DNA from: DAOTUB01 sp034437455
GTDB lineage: Bacteria > Chloroflexota > Anaerolineae > B4-G1
DNA length: 38,415 nucleotides
Direction: 5' to 3'
NCBI GenBank assembly: GCA_034437455.1
Contig: DAOTUB010000370.1
Coordinates: 1 to 38,415 of the forward strand
The notes under the pieces were generated by a model that saw only the letters and a program-made list of their open reading frames with translations, searched no databases and was not told the origin of the DNA. Both the position numbers and the translations under genes were made by a program. The number at the start of each line of letters is the position of its first letter. Position 1 is the stretch's first letter. Positions 31,124 through 38,415 of the stretch are shown here, piece by piece.

Positions 31124-33559
31124 ATGTCACAGAATCCAGACGAGAAAAAGACGGTGCGAGTCGAACGGCGACGGCGCGGCGAGCCGCCGCAGCCCGAAGA
31201 ACGAGCCGAGGCGCCTCGTCGCCAACGGCCTGATGACCAGGAAACGCCATCGTATCGGCCCCCGTCGCTTCCGAGTGGGGGGATGCCTCGGTTGTCGTTA
31301 CCGGCTGTCGGTCTCTTGATCATCATCGTCATCTGTGCCGTAGCCGTCATGACGATCATAGAACCGGGCGATCTCGAGCTGCCCAGTGAGATCGACTATG
31401 GTGTTCCGGCGGCGACGGCTGTTCCGTTCGCGCCCTCCATCTCCGAGGAGCCGACGACGCCCCCTAAACCTTTCACGCCTCCCCCCACGTCGGCAGAAGG
31501 GCAAACGTGGTTGGTGATGCTCTACCAGGACGCCGATGACAAGATATTGGAACAGGACATTTACCTGGACCTGAACGAAGCCGAGCGGGTCGGCTCCAGC
31601 GATCGCGTGCACATCGTGGCCCAGGTGGACCGGTTCAGGGGCGGGTATCAGGGCGACGGGGATTGGACCACCGCCAAACGCTTTTACATCACCCAGGATG
31701 ATGACTTGCAAAGGGTCCGTTCGCAGCAGGCGGCGGACCTGGGTGAGGTGAACATGTCCGACGGCGCAACGCTCGTCGATTTCGTCGTCTGGGCCATCGA
31801 GACTTTTCCGGCGGACAAGCACGCGCTGATCCTGTCGGATCACGGCATGGGCTGGCCGGGCGGCTGGAGCGACCCTGACCCCGGCGGCAGGGGCGACCCC
31901 AGCATCCCCCTGGCAGCCGCACTGGGTGACGAGTTGTACTTGATGGAATTGGACCAGGCGCTCGAAGAGATCCGCGCCCAGACCGGCCTGGAAAAATTCG
32001 AGCTGATCGGGATGGACGCCTGCCTGATGGGCCACCTGGAAGTCTTTAGCGCCCTGGCGCCCCACGCCCGTTACGCTGTGGCCTCGCAAGAGACCGAACC
32101 GGCGCTCGGCTGGGCCTACACCGGTTTCCTGGCGGCATTGAAAGAGAATCCAGACCTAGACGGCGCGAACCTGGGCTGGCAGATCGTCGAGAGCTACATC
32201 TATAAAGACCAGCGCATCGTCGACGAGCAAGCCCGGGCCGAGTTTCTCCAGAAAGGCTCGCCGATGGGAGGACTGTTCGGCATGTTGGGCGGGGGGATGA
32301 CGGCCGAACAGTTAGCGCGGCAGATGGATCAAAACGTCACGCTCGCAGCCATTGACCTGGCCGCGATGCCAGAGTTGACCGATAGTGTCAACGACCTGGC
32401 GTTCACCCTGCAGGAGACAGACCAATCCGTCGTGGCGCGGGCCCGAACCTATGCCCAATCGTTCACCAGCGTCTTTGGCGGCAACGCGCCGCCCTCCTAC
32501 ATCGACCTGGGTCACTTTGCCCAGTTGTTGCAAAGAGAAAGCGGCGACAGAAACGTGGCGCAGGCCGCCGACCGCGTGCTCGCCAGCATAGATGAGGCGG
32601 TCGTCGCCGAAAAGCACGGCCCCAAAAAGCCCGGCGCGGCCGGCATCTCGATCTATTTCCCCAACTCTCAGCTCTACCGGCTGCCCGCTGCCGGACCCGA
32701 ATCGTATACCGCCATCGCCCGCCGTTTCGCTGAAGAGTCGCTGTGGGACGATTTCCTGGCCTATCACTATGCCGGGCGCTCCTTCGAGCCGGAGATAAGC
32801 GCCATCGCCGTTCCAGAGCAGGGGACGAGGACGCGTGTGCCGGGGTTGGGCGCGATCCAGGTCTCGCCGATCCGTCTATCAGACAGCGCCGCCACGCCCG
32901 ACCGCCCCGTGCTCCTGAGCGTTGACATCAGCGGCCAGAATATCGGCTACGTCTATCTCTTTGTCGGCTTTTACGATGCAGAAGCGCGCTCGATCTTGCT
33001 CGCCGACATGGACTATTTGGAAAGCGCCGACACCCGCGAAATATCCGGCGTCTATTACCCGGTCTGGGAGGAAGAGGCGTTCACGATGGAGTTTGAGTGG
33101 GAGCCGCTGGTGTTTGCCATCAACGACGGCGTGGACTCGGTGGTGGCGCGTTTTACGCCGCAGAGTTACGGCGCGTCGTTCGAGCAAGCGGTCTATACTG
33201 TGGATGGCATCTACACCTACGCCGATGGCGGCGAATCCCGCTACGCGCGGCTCTACTTTAGCGATGGCATGCTGAGGCAGGTGTTCGGCTTCACCGGCCA
33301 GAGCGGCACGGGCGCGCCGCGCGAGATCATTCCCCAACCCGGCGACACGTTCACTGTGCTGGAAAAGTGGCTGGATCTGGACCAACGGGGCAACGTGGCG
33401 GAAGCTACCACGCAGGAAGGGGACACGCTGACCTTTGGGGACCAGATGTTTGCGTGGGAAAAGCTGTACGCCGCTCCAGGCGACTATATCGTTGGCTTTA
33501 TCGTCGAGGACCTGGATGGCAATGCGTACGAGGTGTATGAGCGGATTCGCGTGGAATAG
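31124..33559 (+). CDS. Clostripain-family (C11) cysteine peptidase, membrane-anchored
   Basis: 811 residues. A basic, Arg/Pro-rich cytoplasmic head (1-56) precedes a single membrane helix (about 59-78) and a Pro-rich linker (90-125), so the catalytic part faces outside. The C11 domain begins at WLVMLYQDADD, where family members carry the same Asp-rich strand. The catalytic dyad is H240 in LSDHGMG and C300 in GMDACLM. Family enzymes cut after basic residues. The C-terminal 270 residues are beta-rich and may bind substrate or the cell surface. AGGAGG precedes ATG 31124. It follows der by 44 bp. The fixed membrane anchor in place of a cleaved signal peptide is notable. Confidence 0.9.
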   Translation: MSQNPDEKKTVRVERRRRGEPPQPEERAEAPRRQRPDDQETPSYRPPSLPSGGMPRLSLPAVGLLIIIVICAVAVMTIIEPGDLELPSEIDYGVPAATAVPFAPSISEEPTTPPKPFTPPPTSAEGQTWLVMLYQDADDKILEQDIYLDLNEAERVGSSDRVHIVAQVDRFRGGYQGDGDWTTAKRFYITQDDDLQRVRSQQAADLGEVNMSDGATLVDFVVWAIETFPADKHALILSDHGMGWPGGWSDPDPGGRGDPSIPLAAALGDELYLMELDQALEEIRAQTGLEKFELIGMDACLMGHLEVFSALAPHARYAVASQETEPALGWAYTGFLAALKENPDLDGANLGWQIVESYIYKDQRIVDEQARAEFLQKGSPMGGLFGMLGGGMTAEQLARQMDQNVTLAAIDLAAMPELTDSVNDLAFTLQETDQSVVARARTYAQSFTSVFGGNAPPSYIDLGHFAQLLQRESGDRNVAQAADRVLASIDEAVVAEKHGPKKPGAAGISIYFPNSQLYRLPAAGPESYTAIARRFAEESLWDDFLAYHYAGRSFEPEISAIAVPEQGTRTRVPGLGAIQVSPIRLSDSAATPDRPVLLSVDISGQNIGYVYLFVGFYDAEARSILLADMDYLESADTREISGVYYPVWEEEAFTMEFEWEPLVFAINDGVDSVVARFTPQSYGASFEQAVYTVDGIYTYADGGESRYARLYFSDGMLRQVFGFTGQSGTGAPREIIPQPGDTFTVLEKWLDLDQRGNVAEATTQEGDTLTFGDQMFAWEKLYAAPGDYIVGFIVEDLDGNAYEVYERIRVE

Positions 33560-33582
33560 CCCATGATGACTCCAAACAAGTA

Positions 33583-33611
33583 TTGACAATTCTCAACCAT
33601 TCGGTTATACT
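33583..33611 (+). promoter_or_regulatory. Sigma-70-like promoter of the toxin-antitoxin operon
   Basis: TTGACA (33583-33588) matches the -35 consensus exactly, and TATACT (33606-33611) follows after 17 bp. Transcription should begin near 33618, about 20 bp before the antitoxin start. Confidence 0.85.
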
Positions 33612-33636
33612 AACAGAAAGTATAAGAGGTATAACC
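33603..33636 (+). promoter_or_regulatory. Operator-like inverted repeats over the -10 box
   Basis: GGTTATAC (33603-33610) has its exact reverse complement GTATAACC at 33629-33636. TTATACT (33605-33611) also pairs with AGTATAA at 33619-33625. So three related half-sites surround the -10 and start point. Such overlapping half-sites suit a dimeric ribbon-helix-helix antitoxin that represses its own operon. Confidence 0.7.
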
Positions 33637-33637
33637 A

Positions 33638-33892
33638 ATGGCCACAGTAAAAACTGCCATCTCGATCCAACAATCTCTCTTTGACCAGGTCAACAGCTTG
33701 GCCGAAGAATTGCAGATGCCTCGTAGCCGCTTGTTTGTGCTGGCCGTCGAAGAGTTCGTCAGGCGACACCAGAATTACAAGCTGCTCGAAGCCCTCAACA
33801 AAGCCTATGCCGACGCGCCAGACCCGAACGAGAAAGCCTGGCGCGGACGAATGCGCCAGCAGCACAGAGAGTTGGTAGAGGAGCAATGGTGA
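33638..33892 (+). CDS. Antitoxin, ribbon-helix-helix (CopG/MazE-like)
   Basis: 84 residues. The N-terminal 45 residues fit a ribbon-helix-helix DNA-binding fold: a strand VKTAISIQQSLFDQVNSLAE, then SRLFVLAVEEFVRR. The charged C-terminal tail (DAPDPNEKAWRGRMRQQHRELVEEQW) is the kind that wraps around and blocks a MazF toxin. AGAGG lies about 8 nt before the start. Its last codons overlap the toxin start by 7 nt. It should neutralise the toxin and repress the shared promoter. Confidence 0.9.
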   Translation: MATVKTAISIQQSLFDQVNSLAEELQMPRSRLFVLAVEEFVRRHQNYKLLEALNKAYADAPDPNEKAWRGRMRQQHRELVEEQW

Positions 33893-34245
33893 TCAACCAG
33901 GGCGACGTGTTCTGGATCGACCTGGGCGAGCCGACCGGGTCCGAGCCGGGCTACCGGCATCCCCATGTAGTGATCCAGAACAATCTGTTCAACCGCAGTC
34001 GCATCAACACGGTGGTGGTATGCGCGCTCACATCCAATCTTGGACGAGCGCAAGCCCCCGGAAATGTACTTTTGGAACAAGGAGAAGCAAATCTACCCAG
34101 GCAGAGCGTGGTGAACGTGTCTCAGATATTCACTGTGGACAAGCAAGACTTGGACGAAAAGATCGGAATGCTTCCTCGGCGACGAATTTGCCAAATCCTG
34201 GACGGCGTTCGCCTGGTCATTGAGCCGCGAGACGTTGACGAATAG
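33886..34245 (+). CDS. MazF/PemK-family endoribonuclease toxin
   Basis: 119 residues, normal for MazF. Family features: GDVFWIDLGEPTGSEPGYRHPHVV at the N-terminus with the conserved Gly-Ser-Glu and Arg, VVVCALTSNL, and QSVVNVSQIFTVDKQDL. MazF toxins cut mRNA at short sequences and halt growth until the antitoxin is renewed. The start overlaps the antitoxin end, which couples translation. The gene ends 34 bp from the convergent KAP-FGE gene. As a short operon with its own promoter it looks like an acquired module. Confidence 0.94.
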   Translation: MVINQGDVFWIDLGEPTGSEPGYRHPHVVIQNNLFNRSRINTVVVCALTSNLGRAQAPGNVLLEQGEANLPRQSVVNVSQIFTVDKQDLDEKIGMLPRRRICQILDGVRLVIEPRDVDE

Positions 34246-34279
34246 CCAGCTATGATCTATCTGGTATACGCACAATGTG

Positions 34280-36724
34280 TTAGAGCAGGTGCGGCGTGAT
34301 CGAGGGAACAGCCTCAGCCGATTCCTCTCTTTCCCCTTCCTCCTGCTCCTCCTCTGGTGCTTCTTTTGGCACAGGGCCGGTGGCGACGCGGAAACCGATC
34401 CGGTTCGAGCGATTTCCCGGCTGGCTATGATCGCGGGCGAAACAGCGCGCGTCCTCGGCGCGAAAGTTCCACGAACCCCCACGGATGATGACCTGGCCCT
34501 CCGGATGGCTTTGTGAACCATCAGACGACCCCGCGCCCGCCTGAGAAGACGTCCACTCCCACACGTTGCCCGCGCAGTCGAGCAGGCCGTAGGGGCTGGC
34601 TCCTTCGGGATAGACCCCCACCGGCGTCGTGCTGCCGATGCCGCTTTTGCGCACGTTCGCCCAGATCGGGTCGAACACGTCTCCCCAGGGATAGGCGCGC
34701 CCGTCCTCGCCCCGGGCGGCCTTTTCCCATTCCTCCTCGGTGGGCAGCCGCACGCCGGCCCACTCACAGTACGCGAGGGCGTCCTTCCAACTCACCAGCA
34801 CCACGGGATGGTTCGCCTTCCCCTGTGGGTAAGTGCGCCGGTGCAGGTTCCAATTGTACGGCCTGGCCCAATCCTCGTCGAGACGAGGCACGGGATGGGA
34901 GGGATTTTCGGCCAGGAAGCGGGCGTACTGCGCATTCGTGACCGGATAGCGACCGATGCAATAGGCCATCACGTAGGTTGACTCCCCCTGCTCGCTGTAC
35001 TTGAACTCGCCGCCGGGGATCTCGATCATCTCGTCAAAGTCGCGCGGATCGCCCAGGTATGCCAGGGCCGTACCCGCCGAGATGCGCTTCAAGGGAGGGG
35101 CGTCCGTCCCTGGTTCGAGTAGCCGCGTCAACGCCTTGACGTATTCGTCCACCATGCCCTCTGCCCGCACGATCGTCACGCCGGCCTGTATGCGCGTGGG
35201 ATCGTTGCTCATCAAGTCCTGCCAGATCCGCCCGGCCTCCATCCTCGGCGCCCGCCCGGCCTCCCGGCTGGTCGTGCGGGTCAGATAGATGTAGCCGTTG
35301 ATCTGATCGCGGGTCAGATCGGCGAACGTCGGCTCCTGCCGCAGCATCCGCAGCAACGGCCGGTAGCTCAGATATCGCTCCATCAACGTCGTGGAGGGTT
35401 GGGCGATCTTTTCGTTTTCGGCCAGCAATGGCGCCAGGCCACGAGCCGCGTGCGCGTCCTCGCGCGCGGCCCATTCCAGGTCCTGGATCAGATTGGGATA
35501 CTCGAGCAGATCGCGATAGAGATCGCGGTAGCGCACCTGGATGACGACCATCTTGGCGAGCAATTCTGGCACCACAGACTCTATCGTGCCGGCCCCCGCC
35601 CGTCGCTCGGCCAGCGTGAGCAGCAGGCGGAAAATATTGAGCGTGCGCTTGACGATGCGCGGGTTCGATTCCAGGCCCAACGCCAGGATGTCCCGGCAGC
35701 CCGGCGTCAGCCGGTCGTCGTGCTGGCCGATAAAGTCGGCGATCCGCTCTTCCTCCAGCGGCGGAAGGTGGAAAGGAAGCTGCACGATCTTTTCCAGGTA
35801 ACTCTGCCCGGTGATGGGCACATCCCTTTCCTTCTCGTCGGCTCCCACCAGATAACCGGCGTACTGCACCCTCACCACTCGTTCAATGACGTCTTGGTCG
35901 GCGGCGATGAAAAAGACACAGCCGGGCACGTCAAGGAACAACTTGAGCGCCTCCAGCACCTCTATCGCGCGTTCCGGCAGGCAGCGATCCAGGTCGTCAA
36001 TAAAGACCACCAGCAGGCCGTTACGCCTCCAGATGTACTCTCGCACCAGGTAAGCAAAGCCGCCCTGGAATTCCTCGAGCAACGTCAACTGGCGCCGATA
36101 GACCTCGGTGCGCTCGCGCTGAAAGGCCGAGACAATTTGCTCCACCGTACCCACTTCACCTTCCAGCAATTCCGTCAGTTGGGAGAACGTCGTGGGGACA
36201 GGAACCAGCGAAAAGCCCAAGCGCAGCATGCCTTTGCCCAACGTGGGCCAATCGATCTGGAGCGAGCCTTCTTCCGTGCGCTGCACGTCGCTGTAGAGCC
36301 GCGACCGCCAGTCCGCGATGCGCTCGGCGTCCTTTTCGCTGAGTTGCTTGTTCTCGAGCGCGTCCAGCACGCGCAACAAAAGCGAGCGCCACAACGCCCC
36401 TTCGTCCCGTTCGTACCGCCAGGCGTTGAACCAGACGACTCGCGCCCAATGGTGGCGCTCGGTGCGGCGATTGAGCAGCTTTTCAGCGACCAGCCACATC
36501 AGGCTGGTCTTGCCGCTGCCCCACGGGCCAAAGACGCCGATAGTGATCGGCGTGCCCGTGGAGAGCACCACATCGGTCAACACGTCGGCATAGTGAGAAA
36601 AGTTGAGCTTGTCGTACTCGACACCGCGGATGGGTTGATCGGTCCAGGGACCGCGCCTTTCATCCGCCAATGATTGTGGAGTCGTCTCGTCAGGAATCTC
36701 AGAGTCCGTCTTGTGCGATGTCAT
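34280..36724 (-). CDS. KAP-family P-loop NTPase fused to an FGE-sulfatase-like domain
   Basis: 814 residues. KAP NTPase at about 25-410: YADVLTDVV lead-in, Walker A GPWGSGKT (66-73), NAWRYE (about 100-105) and Walker B FIDDLDRC (241-248) followed by FFIAADQDVI. The membrane helices often inserted between the Walker motifs in KAP proteins are absent. A helical bridge ends in the RISAGTALAYLGDPRDF phrase often seen before FGE domains. The formylglycine-generating-enzyme-like domain spans 564-784: IEIPGGEF, GRYPVTNAQYARFL, PVVLVSWKDALAYCEWAG, RLPTEEEWEKAARG, GNVWEWT, RGGSW, IGFRV. One of the two FGE active-site cysteines is missing (only C761 in RCFARD remains), so it is probably a binding domain. 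An acidic tail follows. GGAGGG precedes the ATG. The likely role is a sensor or conflict-system NTPase; that is inference. Confidence 0.9.
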   Translation of the reverse strand: MTSHKTDSEIPDETTPQSLADERRGPWTDQPIRGVEYDKLNFSHYADVLTDVVLSTGTPITIGVFGPWGSGKTSLMWLVAEKLLNRRTERHHWARVVWFNAWRYERDEGALWRSLLLRVLDALENKQLSEKDAERIADWRSRLYSDVQRTEEGSLQIDWPTLGKGMLRLGFSLVPVPTTFSQLTELLEGEVGTVEQIVSAFQRERTEVYRRQLTLLEEFQGGFAYLVREYIWRRNGLLVVFIDDLDRCLPERAIEVLEALKLFLDVPGCVFFIAADQDVIERVVRVQYAGYLVGADEKERDVPITGQSYLEKIVQLPFHLPPLEEERIADFIGQHDDRLTPGCRDILALGLESNPRIVKRTLNIFRLLLTLAERRAGAGTIESVVPELLAKMVVIQVRYRDLYRDLLEYPNLIQDLEWAAREDAHAARGLAPLLAENEKIAQPSTTLMERYLSYRPLLRMLRQEPTFADLTRDQINGYIYLTRTTSREAGRAPRMEAGRIWQDLMSNDPTRIQAGVTIVRAEGMVDEYVKALTRLLEPGTDAPPLKRISAGTALAYLGDPRDFDEMIEIPGGEFKYSEQGESTYVMAYCIGRYPVTNAQYARFLAENPSHPVPRLDEDWARPYNWNLHRRTYPQGKANHPVVLVSWKDALAYCEWAGVRLPTEEEWEKAARGEDGRAYPWGDVFDPIWANVRKSGIGSTTPVGVYPEGASPYGLLDCAGNVWEWTSSQAGAGSSDGSQSHPEGQVIIRGGSWNFRAEDARCFARDHSQPGNRSNRIGFRVATGPVPKEAPEEEQEEGEREESAEAVPSITPHLL

Positions 36725-36845
36725 CAGTCCCGCCCTCCTCGCAATTCTGTTACCGGAGATGAACCAAGTTTACCACGTTTTCGCCTCACCACAAGCAGGT
36801 CTTTGAGGAGAAGCTCGTCTCTGCCAGGATTCAAGAATCCCACGA

Positions 36846-37316
36846 CTACCAATCAGGAGCGTCAAAGCCCCAAATACCAAGTCTCCCTGCCTCTTTGGTT
36901 ATATAAAACTGTAAGGGTTTCCCACTTGTGACTGTGTTCAATTGTGGGTCTATATAATCGATGTGTACCGTCACCAGGAAGGTATATGGGTCATCAACGT
37001 GGGTCATACGTCTCACAAGTTGTCCATCTGCACGGACCCGACGAAGCACCCCAGGACGACTGGCCTGCCGTTCTCTAATAAAGCTCGATTTTTCTTCGCT
37101 ATAGTTTGGATGCCAGGTAGACGGCTCAATTCCAGATGAAGGCGGTCCCATCAGTGACCAAACGGCATCCCAATCACCGGCCTCGGTCGCGCTCTGCCAG
37201 CGTCTGAAAAAGATGCGCGCCTCAAGCTGGGTAGGTGGAGCTATGAACCAGTATACCATAAATGCGACTATGCCAATGACCAGAACCAGCAGAATGCGAG
37301 TACACGATCTTTTCAT
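36846..37316 (-). CDS. Single-pass membrane protein, unknown function
   Basis: 156 residues. Short basic start MKRSCTR, a membrane helix (about 8-27), then a soluble domain of about 125 residues outside. The phrase ARIFFRRWQSATEAGDWDAVWSLM followed by beta-rich sequence ending GRLGIWGFDAPDW resembles NTF2-like/SnoaL-fold proteins in outline, but I cannot assign it firmly. I chose ATG 37316 because the membrane anchor begins there; the frame is open further upstream to 37586, but that part overlaps the next gene and reads like noise. No strong ribosome site is seen. It lies 121 bp upstream of the KAP-FGE start on the same strand and may be read with it. Confidence 0.7.
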   Translation of the reverse strand: MKRSCTRILLVLVIGIVAFMVYWFIAPPTQLEARIFFRRWQSATEAGDWDAVWSLMGPPSSGIEPSTWHPNYSEEKSSFIRERQASRPGVLRRVRADGQLVRRMTHVDDPYTFLVTVHIDYIDPQLNTVTSGKPLQFYITKEAGRLGIWGFDAPDW

Positions 37317-37334
37317 AACTTCAATTCTTGCTCG

Positions 37335-37378
37335 GAAAAAGAGGGGGAGCGAGACCATTTGATAACAGTCTCGCTCCC
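37335..37378 (-). terminator. Rho-independent terminator of the 37417-38016 gene
   Basis: On the minus strand an 11-bp perfect stem, GGGAGCGAGAC with GTCTCGCTCCC, has a 12-nt loop and is followed by CCTCTTTTT. It lies about 40 bp after the stop codon at 37417 and just before the start of the next minus-strand gene. Confidence 0.88.
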
Positions 37379-37416
37379 ACAAATTTGTTGCAGAGATACT
37401 TACTTTGGCTCCTCGG

Positions 37417-38016
37417 TCAAGAATAGTCGGAGCTCGGGATAAACATCGTTGACGATGTATAGATGTGAGACGAAAAACCGTCACGGAGTAATTCATTTTT
37501 CGCAAAACTACCTTGATTCGTTTTTGTTTCAGAGGCAACCATACGCAGATAGCTCGGTGAAGCATCGGCCAAGTAAACCAATTCATGATTATTGAGAGTA
37601 TCGACCGTATCCAAAGGAAGCCAGATAGTGAACGCTACGATCCCCTGCATTTTAAAGTGTTGTCCAGTTTTTCTGTCAAAGCCATTCGCTGCGACGTCGT
37701 CAACCAAATCGTCCAGGCTCTCGACGTAATCCCGGCCTATTTCAGTTTGGGTTTGGAACGTCCATACATTGGTGCTAGGATCAAGGTCACTCACATCCAG
37801 GTAGACCGCTTTGACGATCTCAACGGGAAGCGGTTTAACGTGACCAAGTAATCTCTTCAGTTCGTCCGGTGGAACAGGCTGGTTGAAAGTGACAACAGCC
37901 AGAGCTTGTTTAACATCAGCTTTTCTCAGTTCAGCGACAGGATATGTACTAGCCCAACTGGCATAAACTGCGAGTGCCTTACCACTTTGCAATGAGTAAT
38001 CCATCTCCACTTTCAT
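37417..38016 (-). CDS. Unrecognised protein, possibly truncated at its N-terminus
   Basis: 199 residues, no recognised domain, no membrane segment. It has a mixed helix-strand character, with phrases such as PVPPDELKRLLGHVKPLPVEIVKAVYLDVSDLD. ATG 38016 has AAGGAG 8 nt upstream, so translation can begin there. The same frame stays open for 99 more codons upstream (to 38313) with protein-like content but no ATG, GTG or TTG, which suggests that a longer gene lost its start. The DNA is AT-richer than the rest of the window, and a good terminator follows. Function unknown. Confidence 0.6.
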   Translation of the reverse strand: MKVEMDYSLQSGKALAVYASWASTYPVAELRKADVKQALAVVTFNQPVPPDELKRLLGHVKPLPVEIVKAVYLDVSDLDPSTNVWTFQTQTEIGRDYVESLDDLVDDVAANGFDRKTGQHFKMQGIVAFTIWLPLDTVDTLNNHELVYLADASPSYLRMVASETKTNQGSFAKNELLRDGFSSHIYTSSTMFIPSSDYS

Positions 38017-38390
38017 AGGAGAAGCTCCTTCAATTCCCTGGACACAAATTGGAAACTGACCGGCGGAGATAGTCGTGCTGTAAGGGGTGACTACAGAGAG
38101 CGCCTCTGGTTCACCTTGCTGTGAGCGGCTGGAATAGGTGAAATAGCTGAGACTTTGAGGATTACCGTCAAACCGTCCAGTGTTGTATTCGCTTCCCGCT
38201 TTATAAGAAACAGCCGGTGTTTCATAAAGATCACCACCCCCAGAACGTTTTCTCTCATACCAACTATAAAAGTGGTATTCACTATCATTGGACTTTGGAT
38301 AAAAGTTTTTAGCCTACCACCACATATACGTTCTTCGCTTGGCGAACCGGTATATATAGGGGTTTGGCCTGTCTGTTCAGGATTCAAGTC
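38017..38390 (-). other. Startless open frame upstream of the 37417-38016 gene, with a possible frameshifted 5' part
   Basis: In frame with the downstream gene, the stretch 38017-38313 has no stop. It encodes a Tyr/Ser/Gly-rich sequence (for example GGGDLYETPAVSYKAG and PQSLSYFTYSSRSQQG) typical of secreted proteins. A TAG at 38314-38316 closes it, and no usual start codon lies inside. Another frame running from TTG 38387 down to about 38313 could be its original 5' end joined by a frameshift, but a TAG at 38391-38393 closes that too. This could be a decaying gene, a sequencing error or chance. Nothing else is recognised to the window end. Confidence 0.4.
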
Positions 38391-38415
38391 CTAGACAAGC
38401 CTTTCTTTACCCGCA

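Noticed and set aside
34370..34500. C-terminal FGE segment resembling the variable region of a diversity-generating retroelement target
   Set aside because: RGGSW...IGFRV endings are general to FGE-like proteins. No reverse transcriptase, no template-like second copy and no adenine-rich codon bias were seen in the window.
38330..38405. tRNA-like T-arm (GGATTCAAGTCCT) near the window end
   Set aside because: The stem has only four good pairs with a 6-nt loop, and no acceptor stem, anticodon arm or D-arm can be drawn around it.

Overview
The window is GC-rich, densely coded bacterial DNA. It most resembles a member of the Chloroflexota (Anaerolineae or a relative). That placement rests on gene style rather than a marker gene: giant kinase or BTAD proteins built on an NTPase-TPR scaffold, a peptide-binding lipoprotein with a Val/Glu-rich linker, and many small intergenic palindromes. 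No rRNA, tRNA, CRISPR array, transposase or phage gene was seen.

Region 1 (1-7314) is a minus-strand pair. A SARP/BTAD-type regulator with NTPase and TPR parts is followed 26 bp later by a Ser/Thr kinase-like protein on the same NTPase-TPR scaffold. A two-hairpin repeat lies at each edge of the pair. Region 2 (7315-11531) is on the plus strand: a promoter with three 11-bp direct repeats ahead of its -10 box, a small protein, and a peptide-type ABC transporter (binding protein and two permeases, no ATPase). It ends at a perfect palindrome.

Region 3 (11539-23999) is all minus strand. An M14 peptidase stands alone. Upstream of it lies a tightly spaced run read in the order ugd, active M16 peptidase, inactive M16 partner, acpS, S9 peptidase, second kinase-NTPase-TPR protein, anchored LEA14-like protein and a four-helix membrane protein. 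Region 4 (24043-33559) is plus strand: argF, a large TPR protein, the c-di-AMP pair cdaA-cdaR, der, and a membrane-anchored clostripain-family protein.

Region 5 (33583-38415) looks accessory. It holds a MazEF-type toxin-antitoxin operon with a clear promoter and operator, a convergent KAP-NTPase fused to an FGE-sulfatase-like domain, and two unrecognised minus-strand genes in noticeably AT-richer DNA, one preceded by a long open frame that has no start codon.

The main themes are reuse of one NTPase-TPR scaffold with different front ends, a possible regulator-target link between the SARP protein and the neighbouring transporter operon, a KAP-FGE fusion of a type found in conflict systems, and short repeats that have entered the ends or linkers of genes.
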